Source of the DNA: Aureibacillus halotolerans
GTDB lineage: Bacteria; Bacillota; Bacilli; Bacillales; DSM-28697
Assembly: GCF_004363045.1 (NCBI RefSeq)
Contig: NZ_SNYJ01000016.1
Coordinates: 1 to 64,000 of the forward strand
Length of the DNA: 64,000 nucleotides
Direction of reading: 5' to 3'
Shown here: positions 43,135 through 52,948 of the stretch, piece by piece
How positions within the stretch are numbered: position 1 is the stretch's first letter
How the letters are laid out: every line of letters begins with the position of its first letter
Program-made: the position numbers and the translations under genes
The notes under the pieces: model-generated
Told to the model about the DNA's origin: nothing
What the model saw: the letters and a program-made list of their open reading frames with translations, nothing else
Database searches by the model: none

Positions 43135-43566
43135 CTATCTTAGCAGCATAGTTAATTCGTCCTGATTATGAACTAAATCGCGAAGTGTGTATTTCTCAAG
43201 GACGTTAAAATACGCCATCATTGCCTCACCTAATACGCCACGCAGTCGACATGCTTGGCTAATGACACATACGTTTTTTTCATCGTTAAAGCATTCTACA
43301 ATATGAAAGTCTTCCTCCACCAGTCGGATGAACGTTCCAATATTAATATCCTCTGGACGCTTTGCTAGTCGCATCCCCCCGTTTCTTCCACGAACGGTTT
43401 CAATAATGCCTAGCTTCCCTAATTCATACGTAATTTTCATTAAATGGTTCTTCGAGATACCATAGGATGTTGCAATATCTTTTATATTCGTCAGCTTGTC
43501 TTCTTTTTTTGTTGCTAAGTAAATAAGCACACGTAGAGAATAATCCGTATATTGAGTTAGACGCAT
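43135..43566 (-). CDS. nsrR: NsrR, nitric-oxide-sensing Rrf2 repressor
   Basis: A 143-residue Rrf2 winged-helix regulator closely resembling B. subtilis NsrR (TQYTDYSLRVLIYLATK, SISKNHLMKI-like GISKNHLMKITYELG, ECFNDEKNVC). Cysteines 92, 100 and 106 are in the positions that ligate the Fe-S cluster. NsrR represses nitrosative-stress genes such as hmp and nasD until NO reacts with the cluster. Start ATG with GGGTGGAG upstream. No target gene is adjacent. A GCATA/TATGC near-palindrome about 55 bases upstream may be an autoregulatory site (weak). Confidence 0.93.
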   Translation of the reverse strand: MRLTQYTDYSLRVLIYLATKKEDKLTNIKDIATSYGISKNHLMKITYELGKLGIIETVRGRNGGMRLAKRPEDINIGTFIRLVEEDFHIVECFNDEKNVCVISQACRLRGVLGEAMMAYFNVLEKYTLRDLVHNQDELTMLLR

Positions 43567-43764
43567 TCAGCACTCTCCACCCTTTCATAACAAACGTAAG
43601 AAATTGCTTCTATTCTAGCATATAATGTATGCGACGTCCCAGAGACTTACCTTATTTTCACACACGATGACTCGGGTGCATAAAAGACACTCATCAAGGG
43701 AATGACTTAATGAGCCCATTACGCTCGCTTCCTTTTTTATTATGCCGAATACTGGAGTGAGAAC

Positions 43765-44358
43765 ATGCCAACAAATAAGTCAAACATCATTGACCCAAAG
43801 GATAAAAAAAACGTTGCCTTGCTCATTATTGATGTCATCAATGATTTTGAGTTTGAAGGTGGGGAATCACTAGAAGCGCAGATGCCTGATTTTATCGAGA
43901 ATTTGTTAGCCATTCGCGATGCGGCCACCAAAATGCAATTGCCTGTCATCTACGTGAATGACAATTTCGGCAAATGGCAATCTGACTTTCATCAGCTCAC
44001 CCAACAGATTTTAAAAGGGAACTCTCCAGGTCAGCCTATGGTCGAAGCCTTGCAGCCGAGGGAAAATGACTATATAGTCGTGAAACCGAAACAATCCGGC
44101 TTTTATTCAACGCCCCTTGACATGCTCCTTTCGCATTTAGCTGTAGACACACTCATTCTCACAGGGCTCACTGGCGACCAGTGTATACTGTTTACCGCAA
44201 TGGATGCCTATATGAGGGATTTCCGTTTGTACGTTCCTGATGATTGTATTATCACAATTGATGAAACGATACATAAAAATGCCATGGATATGATCAAAAC
44301 CAATCTAAAAGCAGATGTATCGTATTCGAAAGACCTTCCTTTCTGGTCGCCGCACTAG
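43765..44358 (+). CDS. Isochorismatase-family cysteine hydrolase
   Basis: A 197-residue protein with the catalytic triad of the family: Asp in LLIIDVINDFEF (Asp23), Lys in VVKPKQSGF (near 107) and Cys in LTGLTGDQCILFTA (near 139). The substrate cannot be told from sequence; relatives hydrolyse nicotinamide, N-carbamoyl amino acids or isochorismate. nadE lies 600 bases away on the other strand, so a nicotinamidase-like role is possible but unproven. GGAGTGAG precedes the ATG. Confidence 0.88.
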   Translation: MPTNKSNIIDPKDKKNVALLIIDVINDFEFEGGESLEAQMPDFIENLLAIRDAATKMQLPVIYVNDNFGKWQSDFHQLTQQILKGNSPGQPMVEALQPRENDYIVVKPKQSGFYSTPLDMLLSHLAVDTLILTGLTGDQCILFTAMDAYMRDFRLYVPDDCIITIDETIHKNAMDMIKTNLKADVSYSKDLPFWSPH

Positions 44359-44439
44359 ACCTGATTTAATTAATTTATCTTTATAGACTCCGAACCATTC
44401 AATTAAATCTGTTCGCAATTTATTATAGCTAGTAGGCAT

Positions 44440-44770
44440 TGGCCGCTTCGTCAAAATACTTCGCTTTCACCCTAAATGGCACAAGCGCAACATCGACTCG
44501 AAATGACCTCATCGTGTTTACTTTGCCACCTGGCGCGGCTTTAAAGGCTAATAGTCCTTCAACACATGAAATTAGCTGTAATGAGTTAATTTCACAACAA
44601 ATTTTTTGTGAGCTCTACCTTAGCTTGTAAAAAGCGTCAACAAATCAAAAGCAGCCACTAGCGAGACTCCAGCGGGAAAAGCGAGCTAGGCGAGACCCCA
44701 CAGAGCGCCTAAGCGATCGAGGAGGCTCGCAGTTCTCCCGCGGAAAGCGAGCGTATGGCAGCTTGTATCA
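44440..44770 (+). repeat. Family B flank module plus GC-rich variant
   Basis: 44440-44550 matches the flank module (tcaccctaaatggcacaag, aacatcgactcgaaa, cctcatcgtg). 44645-44770, read on the minus strand, starts gctgccatacgctcgctttc and ends ctcgctagtggctgcttttg, the same ends as 27271-27385 but with a different, GC-rich interior that pairs AGCGGGA with TCCCGC. The rest of 44359-44969 has no gene. Confidence 0.75.
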
Positions 44771-44884
44771 AAAGCAACCCCAACATTGAATTGCAGACTT
44801 ACCCATCTATACTTAAGAGTGTCCCCGAAATGAAGGTACACAAGTTGAGAAAATAAGATCAACGTTACCTGAAAGGGTACTAAA

Positions 44885-44954
44885 CAAAAAAATCCCCTCT
44901 GAAAGGATAGACGAAGGCAAGTGCTTCGTTCCATCGTTTTTTCGTCGGGGATTT
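44885..44954 (-). terminator. nadE terminator (multi-part hairpin)
   Basis: Outer arms AAATCCCC/GGGGATTT enclose an inner ACGAAG/CTTCGT hairpin, and TTTTTTTG follows on the minus strand, 16 bases after nadE. Confidence 0.65.
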
Positions 44955-44969
44955 GTCATGAAGAATGAA

Positions 44970-45800
44970 TTACTGTTTGTACCAGTCATCAAAGATCGTC
45001 ACTGGAAGCACGCGTTTATGGCGTGTTTTCATAAAACGAGATTCAATGGATTCACTCGCTGCTTTATCGATCTCTTTGCCCTCAAGATAATCATCAATTT
45101 GTTCATACGTGACTCCTAGAGCAACCTCATCTGGAATTCCGGGCTTATCGTCTTCCAAATCTGCTGTAGGCACCTTTGTATAAATGGCTTCATCTGCGCC
45201 CAACTCTTGGAGCAACGCTCTCCCTTGCCGTTTGTCCAAGCCAAACAAAGGCGTTATGTCACAAGCACCGTCACCAAACTTCGTATAAAAACCTGTCACC
45301 GCTTCTGCCGCATGATCTGTGCCGATCACGAGCAACGATTGATCCGCCGCAATATCATATTGCACCTTCATTCGCTCTCTTGCTTTAATATTGCCTTTAA
45401 GAAAATCAGAAATAGGATGATCCATTGCTTTTTCAAAAGAAGCAGCTGATGCGTCTACAGCTGGCTTTAAGTCAACAGTTACCTTACGATCTGGCTGAAT
45501 AAACGCCAACGCTCGTTGCGCATCGTCTTCATCATGCTGTTGGCCGTATGGAAGTCGAACTGCAACAAAGGTGTACTCATTCCCTGTTTCTTCTTTAAGC
45601 TCATTGACAGCCATTTGTGCTAGCTTTCCGGCAAGTGAAGAATCCTGACCACCACTAATGCCGAGAACGTATCCCTTTGCGCCAGAGCGTTTGGCATACT
45701 CCTTTAAGAAACCAATCCGTTGCTTAATTTCCTCTACTGGATCAATTGACGATTTAACGCCTAACTCCTTAATAATGTGCTCTTGAAGTTGTCGTGTCAT
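44970..45800 (-). CDS. nadE: NH3-dependent NAD synthetase
   Basis: A 276-residue homodimeric enzyme that amidates deamido-NAD to NAD with ATP. The PP-loop is [14 protein letters not shown] (about 48-61). The [20 protein letters not shown] block and the C-terminal [15 protein letters not shown] match B. subtilis NadE. There is no glutaminase domain, so ammonia is the nitrogen donor. AAGGAG lies 12 bases upstream of the ATG. Confidence 0.97.
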   Translation of the reverse strand: MTRQLQEHIIKELGVKSSIDPVEEIKQRIGFLKEYAKRSGAKGYVLGISGGQDSSLAGKLAQMAVNELKEETGNEYTFVAVRLPYGQQHDEDDAQRALAFIQPDRKVTVDLKPAVDASAASFEKAMDHPISDFLKGNIKARERMKVQYDIAADQSLLVIGTDHAAEAVTGFYTKFGDGACDITPLFGLDKRQGRALLQELGADEAIYTKVPTADLEDDKPGIPDEVALGVTYEQIDDYLEGKEIDKAASESIESRFMKTRHKRVLPVTIFDDWYKQ

Positions 45801-45901
45801 TTAGTCATACATCTCCTTTACATCAAACCATATCGATCTGTTATGGAGTTTCCCTAATTTCCGCCGATCTATGCATTTGATCATCATGAACAAAAGAAAG
45901 G

Positions 45902-45927
45902 AGGCGACAGCATCCGCTGTTGCCACC
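45902..45927 (-). terminator. Oxidoreductase terminator
   Basis: GGCAACAGC and GCTGTCGCC pair across a four-base loop, followed on the minus strand by TCCTTTCTTTTG, 14 bases after the oxidoreductase stop. Confidence 0.65.
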
Positions 45928-45940
45928 CTTACAGAAGGTA

Positions 45941-46942
45941 TTACAAGGAAACGCCAACCTTTTTTTGCGCTGAATTGGCTGTATAGGCTGCTTCGTTTAA
46001 CTTCGTCAGCTCAATCATATCTTTACTTGTAATATCTGGCTCTGTACCACGTAAGATCATATCGACCCATTGCTCAATCGGCATACGTCCTTTTTGAGGC
46101 AAATCGTTCGTTACAGAAGCCCATTCTCCATTTGTCTTGCCGGCTGAGATGAGCTTTATGTCGCCGTCCCTTATCAGCAAGGCACCTTCTGTTCCATACA
46201 ATTCAAGCGAGAAAGGGCTACCATAGGAAACGAAGCCTGTTTCCAGAATGCCAATTGCTCCATTTCCATAGTCTAAAGTGACGACGGCTTGATCCTCAAC
46301 CTCTGACGCGTATAAACGGCTCATTTGAGCGCTTACAGAAGTGGCTGGACCTGCAAGACGATTGCTTAAATAAATTGGATGTGCGCCTAAATCAATTAAT
46401 GCGCCTCCTCCACATGTTGCTGCATCGTAAAAATGTGCCGGTAGCCAGCCTGTTGTTTGGCCTTTCCCCGGGACACTGCCATTATGGGCCATGCGACAAC
46501 GAAGTGTCGTCACATTACCAAGCCAACCTTCATCGACTGCCTGCTGTGCATACAAATAGAAAGGTTCTGATAATCTTGGCAATGAAAGCATAAAAGAAAT
46601 GCCTTGTTCATCGGCTTGTTTTAGGATCGTGTCGCAGTCCTCCACCGTCAACGCGAGCACTTTTTCTGAGAAAATATGCTTTTTCGCTTCAATGGCTTTT
46701 AACATCACTTCGCGGTGCATTGACGTAGGTGTGTCAATAACAACAGCATCAATTTCGGGGTGAGAAAGCACTTCATCTAACGATTCAACAAAAGCAACAC
46801 CTAACTCATCCGCCCATGCACGTCCACGATCGGCATTTTCATCCCACACCAATTTGATCGCCAACTCAGGGTGTTCGTTTACTTGCTTGGCATAATCTGA
46901 TGCGTGGACATGCCATTTGCTTAACATAGCTACCTTGATCAT
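45941..46942 (-). CDS. Gfo/Idh/MocA family oxidoreductase
   Basis: A 333-residue NAD(P)-dependent dehydrogenase with an N-terminal Rossmann fold (about 1-120), the conserved Lys motif SEKVLAL (near 95), and a C-terminal substrate domain with the GGGALIDLGAHPIYL block. Typical substrates are sugars, inositols or their derivatives, and cannot be assigned here. The N terminus (IKVAMLSKWHVHASDY) lacks a classical GxGxxG. It stands alone between nadE and clpP on the same strand. The gene has no nearby sugar transporter. Confidence 0.88.
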   Translation of the reverse strand: MIKVAMLSKWHVHASDYAKQVNEHPELAIKLVWDENADRGRAWADELGVAFVESLDEVLSHPEIDAVVIDTPTSMHREVMLKAIEAKKHIFSEKVLALTVEDCDTILKQADEQGISFMLSLPRLSEPFYLYAQQAVDEGWLGNVTTLRCRMAHNGSVPGKGQTTGWLPAHFYDAATCGGGALIDLGAHPIYLSNRLAGPATSVSAQMSRLYASEVEDQAVVTLDYGNGAIGILETGFVSYGSPFSLELYGTEGALLIRDGDIKLISAGKTNGEWASVTNDLPQKGRMPIEQWVDMILRGTEPDITSKDMIELTKLNEAAYTANSAQKKVGVSL

Positions 46943-47022
46943 TTTTAAAACCTCCTCGTCTTATGTACACTTCCCTCCCATTGTATCAGAGCTTTTTGGA
47001 AAGAAGGAGCATTTAGCCCAAC

Positions 47023-47056
47023 AAAAAACTCCTGCGAAATTTACAGGAGGAGTTTT
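47023..47056 (-). terminator. clpP-paralogue terminator
   Basis: AAAACTCCT pairs with AGGAGTTTT and is followed by TTG; an inner CCTG/CAGG pair extends it. It lies directly at the clpP stop. Confidence 0.82.
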
Positions 47057-47058
47057 AT

Positions 47059-47640
47059 TCAGCCATGCGTTATAATTTCGTCAATGATTCCGTACGTTCT
47101 CGCCTCTTCGGCGGTCAGGTAAAAGTCGCGATCAGCATCCCGTTCCACTTTCTTTTCAGGCTGTCCTGTACGTTCAGAAATGATTCGATTGAGCTTTTCC
47201 CTCGTAAGCAGCAAACGTCGCGCTGCAATATCAATGTCGCTCGCTTGCCCCTTCACACCACCGAGCGGCTGATGTAGCATGACTTCACTATTCGGAAGGG
47301 CATATCGTTTCCCTTTGGTTCCTGCCAATAATAGCATCGCAGCAAAGGAAGCCGCCATCCCCGTACAAATGGTCCGCACATCTGGCTTTATATAATTCAT
47401 CGTGTCAAAGATCGCAAACCCTGCAGTCACAGAACCGCCTGGACTGTTGATATAAATCGAAATGTCCTTTTCCGCATCATCAGCTGCTAAAAAAAGCAAC
47501 TGGGCGACAATTGAGCTCGCCATCTGATCGGTAATTTCCTCGCCTACCATGATCACACGATCCTTTAGCATTCTTGAATAGATATCGTAGGACCGCTCTC
47601 CAGTTGAAGATTGTTCAATTACATATGGAATTGTTGTCAT
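47059..47640 (-). CDS. ClpP protease subunit, divergent paralogue
   Basis: A 193-residue ClpP with complete catalytic triad (Ser98 in GMAASFAAM, His123 in VMLHQPLGG, Asp172 in RDADRDFYL). The residues after the catalytic Ser read FAA rather than the MGA of the main Bacillus ClpP, and overall it differs enough to be a second copy (inference). The ATG at 47640 has GGGGG six bases upstream; the ATG at 47646 abuts that site. The start is 31 bases downstream of a sigma-factor gene, so the two are probably co-transcribed. Confidence 0.92.
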   Translation of the reverse strand: MTTIPYVIEQSSTGERSYDIYSRMLKDRVIMVGEEITDQMASSIVAQLLFLAADDAEKDISIYINSPGGSVTAGFAIFDTMNYIKPDVRTICTGMAASFAAMLLLAGTKGKRYALPNSEVMLHQPLGGVKGQASDIDIAARRLLLTREKLNRIISERTGQPEKKVERDADRDFYLTAEEARTYGIIDEIITHG

Positions 47641-47671
47641 TTTCATCCCCCACTCTTTTATTCACACGTGT

Positions 47672-48292
47672 TTATGCCGCCATGCTCATTGACATCGATA
47701 GTGGCTGAAGACTCGGAAGCTGAGGAATCGCTTCGATAAATAGCGAGGCATCGTTTTGTTCAATGGCTGTTGTCATGACCTTTCGTAAATGCTTCCACTC
47801 AGTCTCCTCTGACGTGTCAAACGGCTCTTCCTCTTTATCGTCCTCTTGCAGGTTTGTGCGCGCGCGAAACAAGGCTCCCTTCACAGCTGTTTCAGAAAGC
47901 TGAAGGGCACTGGCAATATCTTTAAGACGATATTGAAAACCTTCTTTAAGGAAAAAAACAGCAGCCTGCTTCGGAGTGAGACGCCGCAGCAAATAATCGA
48001 CCGTATGAAGGCTCTCTGAAGGTGGTCGACAAGCGTCGTGTTCATCCATTGCCATTAAGGTCTCTTTTGACCGTTTTCGGACACAATCAATCCAGTAATT
48101 CCTAGCAATTTTCTTGACGAGCGCTGGTGACAGCTCAGCTTCAGAATAATACTCCATAATCTTAGCCATCGCATCCTGGGCAACATCTTCACGGTCCCAC
48201 TGGTCTGACACGAAGCAACGGCTATAGGAGAGGACATCCTCATACAGTTTGAGGTATTTCTCATCGTCCTCAGCAACAGCGTTCACTGACAT
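47672..48292 (-). CDS. ECF-like sigma-70 family factor with C-terminal tail
   Basis: The 206-residue product has sigma region 2 (SDQWDREDVAQDAMAKIMEYY, about 28-50, then NYWIDCVRKRS) and region 4 (LTPKQAAVFFLKEGFQYRLK to LSETAVKGALFRAR, about 105-148). A 55-residue tail of low complexity follows, ending SMSMSMAA. No anti-sigma gene is adjacent. AAAGGAG precedes the ATG. I cannot assign it to a named ECF group. It is followed immediately by a ClpP gene on the same strand, suggesting a functional link. Confidence 0.88.
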   Translation of the reverse strand: MSVNAVAEDDEKYLKLYEDVLSYSRCFVSDQWDREDVAQDAMAKIMEYYSEAELSPALVKKIARNYWIDCVRKRSKETLMAMDEHDACRPPSESLHTVDYLLRRLTPKQAAVFFLKEGFQYRLKDIASALQLSETAVKGALFRARTNLQEDDKEEEPFDTSEETEWKHLRKVMTTAIEQNDASLFIEAIPQLPSLQPLSMSMSMAA

Positions 48293-48455
48293 TGATCTTC
48301 CACTCCTTTCATTACTTCTTAAACGTGTGAGAGTGAAAAAAAGATATGGGGTACGTTAAGAATATTGAGGGAATCATCAAAAAGCAAACCGAAGCACAGG
48401 AAACTAAAAAATGAATGTTGGATATATGCTTAAGAGATGTTGAAAAAAGGGCATG

Positions 48456-48489
48456 AAAAAAGCTACCCGCGGGGGACGGATAGCCGAAA
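48456..48489 (-). terminator. ohr terminator
   Basis: On the minus strand GCTATCC pairs with GGGTAGC (one G-U) and runs into TTTTTTC, about 100 bases past the ohr stop. Confidence 0.7.
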
Positions 48490-48585
48490 AAAGGGGGAAT
48501 ACAACATAAAAACTTTTGTTGTTACTACTACTCTTCCCGTTTCTATAAAATATATGCATGAAAAAACAAGTTTTTTTAAGACATT

Positions 48586-49008
48586 TTATGCCTGCGTTAA
48601 CTCAACGTCAATATTGCCTCGTGTCGCCTTTGAATATGGGCATGTTTGATGAGCAGCTTCCAGCAATTCTTGCGCTGTTTCGTTTGCGATGCCAGGAAGA
48701 TTGACTTCGAGCTTCACGGCCAATTTAAAGCCTCCATCACTCTCGTCTTTGCCAATCGTGACTTCACCAGTAATTTTAGTTTCATCTGGAATCGATATTT
48801 TCTTTTGACCTGCAACAAGACGTAAGGCACTTTCAAAGCATGCCGAATAACCAGCCGCAAACAACTGTTCAGGATTTGTCGCTTCCTTGCCAGCGCCGCC
48901 AAGCTCTTTTGGCATAGATACATCTAAATCAATAATGCCGTCAGAAGAACGTACATGACCATCTCGTCCACCTTGAGCTGTTGCTTTTGCTGTATACAAA
49001 GGTTTCAT
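48586..49008 (-). CDS. ohrA: Organic hydroperoxide resistance protein Ohr
   Basis: A 140-residue OsmC/Ohr-fold peroxidase that reduces organic hydroperoxides with a dithiol site: Cys57 in GYSACFESALRLV and Cys123 in HQTCPYSKATRGN. These contexts distinguish Ohr from OsmC. There is no OhrR regulator gene in the window. AGGAGGC precedes the ATG. Confidence 0.95.
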   Translation of the reverse strand: MKPLYTAKATAQGGRDGHVRSSDGIIDLDVSMPKELGGAGKEATNPEQLFAAGYSACFESALRLVAGQKKISIPDETKITGEVTIGKDESDGGFKLAVKLEVNLPGIANETAQELLEAAHQTCPYSKATRGNIDVELTQA

Positions 49009-49109
49009 TAATAATGCCTCCTAAAGTGTAGTAGTTGAGCGTACTCTTTATATTCCACGAATTGGGGCCTCTTTAAACATGCACACTGGTTTTTACTCCC
49101 ATACACACA

Positions 49110-49155
49110 AAATCCCCCTCTTCAGCAGACAAGTGAATTGTCTGTTAGGAGGGGG
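49110..49155 (-). terminator. ptsI terminator
   Basis: Nested arms CCCCCTC/GAGGGGG and CAGACA/TGTCTG form a long hairpin followed by ATTTTG on the minus strand, 16 bases after ptsI. Confidence 0.85.
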
Positions 49156-49170
49156 GGCAACCGCAACTAT

Positions 49171-50892
49171 TTATTGCATTGGGAATGCATTTCGAACATA
49201 AGCTTCAATATCTTTCGACGTGGCATGTCCTAAGATTTCTGCTTTTACAGCTTCTACATCAGCTTTTTTCGTTTCAAGTAGTTGGCTGCGTGCAGGTAGG
49301 ATGGATGTCGCACTCATTGAGAACTCGTCTAGACCGAGGCCAAGCAGGATTGGGAGCGCTACTTCATCTCCAGCCATTTCGCCACACATGCCCGCCCATT
49401 TGCCTTCCTTATGAGCCGCATCAATGACATTAGAAATCAATCGTAAAACAGCAGGGTGGTACGGCTGGTAAAGATAAGCGACTTGCTCGTTCATCCGATC
49501 CGCTGCAAGTGTGTATTGAATTAAATCATTCGTACCAATGCTAAAGAAGTCGACCTCTTTAGCGAATTGATCTGCAATCACGGCTGTTGAAGGAATTTCA
49601 ACCATAATCCCAACCTCAAATGAGTCGGATACGTCTACACCTTCGTTTTGGAGCTGCTCTTTTTCTTCTTCAAGCAAGGCCTTTGCCTGACGGAACTCTT
49701 CCAACGTAGCAATCATTGGAAACATGATTTTAAGGTTGCCGTATACGGATGCGCGGAGTAACGCACGCAGCTGTGTTCTGAAAATATCTGTTTGATCAAG
49801 ACACAAACGAATGGCACGATAGCCTAAAAACGGGTTCATTTCCTTTGGAAGCTCTAAGTAAGGAAGTTCTTTGTCGCCGCCGATATCGAGCGTACGGATG
49901 ACAACAGGCTTGTCGCCCATGCCTTCAAGCACCTTTTTGTAGCTTTCAAACTGCTCGTCCTCAGTTGGCAGCTCTGTACGTCCCATATACAAAAATTCCG
50001 TACGGAACAAGCCGACACCTTCCGCACCATTTGCAAGTGCACCTTCGATATCGTCAGGAGTACCTATATTGGCAGCAAGCTCGACATGCACACCATCGGC
50101 CGTTACGGACGGCTCATTTTTCAGCTTCGCCCATTCAGCTTTTTTCTCTTCATAGCGAGACTGTTTCGTTTTGAATTCCTCTACCGTCTCGTCAGAAGGA
50201 TTAATATGAATATTGCCGCTTAACCCATCCACAATAAGCCAAGTTCCGTTTGAGATCTCCTCTGTAATCGTCGATGTTCCAACAACAGCAGGAATTTCAA
50301 GCGATCTTGCCATGATGGAAGAATGGGAGGTCCGTCCACCAATATTAGTCGCAAAACCTTGCACAAACTGCTTATTCAACTGCGCTGTATCGGAAGGAGT
50401 CAAGTCATGAGCAATGACGATGACCTCTTCATCAATCGCACTTGGGTCAGAAATGTCCACACCAAGCAAGTGAGACATCACGCGTTTGGTCACATCCTTG
50501 ATATCAGCAGCACGTTCTTTCATGTACGCATTGTCCATCGATTCAAACATCGTTACAAACGTTGAAGACACTTGGTCAAGTGCAGCTTCTGCGTTAATTT
50601 TCTCTGAAGTAACGACCGCCTTCACCTGATCAACAAACTCAGGATCTGATAAGACGAGCAAGTGAGCAGAAAAGATTTCCGCTTCTTCTTCTCCTAATGT
50701 TACTTTTGCATGTTCACGGATGCCTTCTAATTCACCCTTAGCCACATCTAATGCCTTTGAGAAGCGGTCATTTTCTTCTTCTGTATTCGACACAGTTGTT
50801 TTTTCTATCGTCAAATTCGGTTCTTCTAAAATAAATGCTTTCGCAATGGCTATACCGTTGGACGCTGCAATGCCTTTTACAACTTTGGACAT
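49171..50892 (-). CDS. ptsI: PTS Enzyme I
   Basis: Enzyme I takes phosphate from PEP and passes it to HPr, starting the sugar phosphotransferase cascade. The product (573 aa) has the phospho-His in [12 protein letters not shown] (His190), the PEP-binding block [12 protein letters not shown] and the active-site Cys in [11 protein letters not shown]. The ATG at 50892 ([13 protein letters not shown]) matches the family start; the frame to 50943 is an extension. ptsH, normally just upstream, is absent: the next gene is ctaD, terminating 168 bases away. Confidence 0.96.
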   Translation of the reverse strand: MSKVVKGIAASNGIAIAKAFILEEPNLTIEKTTVSNTEEENDRFSKALDVAKGELEGIREHAKVTLGEEEAEIFSAHLLVLSDPEFVDQVKAVVTSEKINAEAALDQVSSTFVTMFESMDNAYMKERAADIKDVTKRVMSHLLGVDISDPSAIDEEVIVIAHDLTPSDTAQLNKQFVQGFATNIGGRTSHSSIMARSLEIPAVVGTSTITEEISNGTWLIVDGLSGNIHINPSDETVEEFKTKQSRYEEKKAEWAKLKNEPSVTADGVHVELAANIGTPDDIEGALANGAEGVGLFRTEFLYMGRTELPTEDEQFESYKKVLEGMGDKPVVIRTLDIGGDKELPYLELPKEMNPFLGYRAIRLCLDQTDIFRTQLRALLRASVYGNLKIMFPMIATLEEFRQAKALLEEEKEQLQNEGVDVSDSFEVGIMVEIPSTAVIADQFAKEVDFFSIGTNDLIQYTLAADRMNEQVAYLYQPYHPAVLRLISNVIDAAHKEGKWAGMCGEMAGDEVALPILLGLGLDEFSMSATSILPARSQLLETKKADVEAVKAEILGHATSKDIEAYVRNAFPMQ

Positions 50893-51060
50893 GTTGTTGC
50901 TCCACCCTTCTCTCTCAATCAGCACGACGCACAAACGACGCACATTCTAGTGCTATTGTAACAAACCACTGTTGCCTATTCTACAATGATCTCTTGAAAT
51001 GGCAACTATATAAAGAAAATTTGATTGATGAAAAAGCTTACATTTCATTTATAGAAAGGT

Positions 51061-52917
51061 TTACGGTTTTGTTCGTTTTTCTAGCTGCTCTTTTCTTAGT
51101 GTGTAGCCAAGATCATCCTTTAATGACCGCGTCAACAAGCAACCAAGCGTAAAGGCCAAGCCAACGATTCCCACATAAAGCCCCCAGCCTGTCGTTGAAT
51201 GATAAATCCACCCATACGCAGACACAAACAACCCAAACGACATTAACAAAGGCAACAACGAATTGTTTGGCATATGAATATCAGCCAACGGCTCAGCATA
51301 GGTCATTTCATACCGACCTTCCCTTTTTTCTTGCCACCATGGGTCTAAACTACGAACAAGCGGGAGCTGCTCGAAGTTGTAAAAAGGAGGCGGACACGGC
51401 AGCGACCACTCCAGCGTACGGCCATTCCATGGGTCGTACGTCGTTCGCTGGCGTTCAGACAAGGCGGTGTAAACAATGTTGATGATAAACAAAAAGGTAG
51501 CGGCAGTCATAAAAACGGCCCCAATTGTACTGACCATATTCCCCCAGGCTAGACCCTCGTCCGCTCCATAAGTGAAATACCGGCGAGGAAGTCCCCATAA
51601 GCCGAGAAAATGCTGAATGAAAAACGTGAGATTGAATCCGATTGAAAAGAGCCAGAACACGATTTTTCCCATTGTTTCGTGCAGCACTCGGCCAAACATA
51701 ATGGGCCACCAATAGTGTAGACCAGCAAAAATACCGAATACTGTCCCACCAACAATCACGTAATGAAAATGCGCCACAACAAAATACGTGTCATGGTACT
51801 GATAATCCGCAGCAGCGGAGGCAAGCATGACACCCGTTACCCCACCGATAAGGAAGGTTGGGATAAACGCAACACTCCATAGCATTGCTGAGGAGAAGAC
51901 GAGTTGTCCGCCCCACATCGTAAACAACCAGTTAAAGATCTTAATCCCTGTCGGCACGGCGATCGCCATCGTTGCCACAGCGAAAATCGCATTGACGAGA
52001 GGCCCTAAGCCGACAGTAAACATGTGATGCGCCCACACCATAAAACCGAAAAAGCCGATGAGCAAAATGGCAAACACCATCGCGGTATAACCAAACAAAC
52101 GCTTTCGAGAAAATGTCGAGATAACGTCGGAAAAGATCCCAAACGCCGGAAATATTAAAATGTACACTTCAGGATGACCAAAGATCCAAAACAAGTGCTG
52201 CCAAATGTGCGCATTCCCCCCGACGTCTGGGGAAAACACACCCCCACCGAACAAGCGATCAAACATCAATAGCAGCAACCCCGCTGTCAATGCAGGGAAG
52301 GCAAACAAAATAAGAACAGAGGCACCGAACGTTGCCCACGTGAATAAAGGAAGGCGCATATACGTCATCCCCGGTGCACGCATATTGATAATGGTCACGA
52401 GAAAATTAATGCCAGACAATAATGTTCCAATACCGGAGATTTGCAACCCCATGACATAAAAGTCAATGCCGTGCCCTGGAGACACTAAAGAAAGCGGCGC
52501 ATAGGACGTCCAACCCGCATCTGGGGCGCCTCCTAAAAACCAACTCGAATTTAACAAGATCCCACCGAAAAAGAAAAGCCAGAACCCGAGCGCATTTAAA
52601 AAAGGAAAAGCGACGTCCCTTGCTCCAATTTGCAAGGGGACAACTGCATTCATTAAACCAAATAAAATGGGCATTGCCGCAAGAAAAATCATTGTGGTGC
52701 CGTGCATCGTTAACATCTCATTGTAAAGCTGTGCAGGAAGGACATCATTGTTAGGGACCATGAGTTGCCAGCGCATGAGGAGCGCTTCCATACCTCCTAG
52801 TAAAAAGAAGAATCCCCCTACAATTAAGTACAGCTTGCCAATTCGCTTATGGTCTACAGTCGTCATGTATTCCCAAACACCATCAATGATCGGTACACGT
52901 TGTGCATGTGCAGACAT
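51061..52917 (-). CDS. ctaD: Cytochrome c/quinol oxidase subunit I (A-type haem-copper)
   Basis: A 618-residue, 12 or more-helix membrane protein of the aerobic terminal oxidase. The copper-B/haem ligands are in IFGHPEVYI (His-Tyr crosslink) and AHHMFTVG, and the haem ligands in HDTYFVVAHFHYV. TMHGTTMIFLA carries the low-spin haem His. Proton-channel residues fit the A family. It is preceded by ctaG on the same strand 31 bases upstream. Subunits II, III and IV are not present, so whether it is ctaD of a caa3 oxidase or an orphan paralogue is open. Confidence 0.92.
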   Translation of the reverse strand: MSAHAQRVPIIDGVWEYMTTVDHKRIGKLYLIVGGFFFLLGGMEALLMRWQLMVPNNDVLPAQLYNEMLTMHGTTMIFLAAMPILFGLMNAVVPLQIGARDVAFPFLNALGFWLFFFGGILLNSSWFLGGAPDAGWTSYAPLSLVSPGHGIDFYVMGLQISGIGTLLSGINFLVTIINMRAPGMTYMRLPLFTWATFGASVLILFAFPALTAGLLLLMFDRLFGGGVFSPDVGGNAHIWQHLFWIFGHPEVYILIFPAFGIFSDVISTFSRKRLFGYTAMVFAILLIGFFGFMVWAHHMFTVGLGPLVNAIFAVATMAIAVPTGIKIFNWLFTMWGGQLVFSSAMLWSVAFIPTFLIGGVTGVMLASAAADYQYHDTYFVVAHFHYVIVGGTVFGIFAGLHYWWPIMFGRVLHETMGKIVFWLFSIGFNLTFFIQHFLGLWGLPRRYFTYGADEGLAWGNMVSTIGAVFMTAATFLFIINIVYTALSERQRTTYDPWNGRTLEWSLPCPPPFYNFEQLPLVRSLDPWWQEKREGRYEMTYAEPLADIHMPNNSLLPLLMSFGLFVSAYGWIYHSTTGWGLYVGIVGLAFTLGCLLTRSLKDDLGYTLRKEQLEKRTKP

Positions 52918-52948
52918 TTCGTTTCAGCTCCTTATCCGTTTCATGTAT

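Noticed and set aside
43619-43633. GCATACATTATATGC near-palindrome upstream of nsrR as an NsrR operator
   Set aside because: The arms are short and I cannot match it to a known NsrR site, so it is only mentioned within the nsrR entry.
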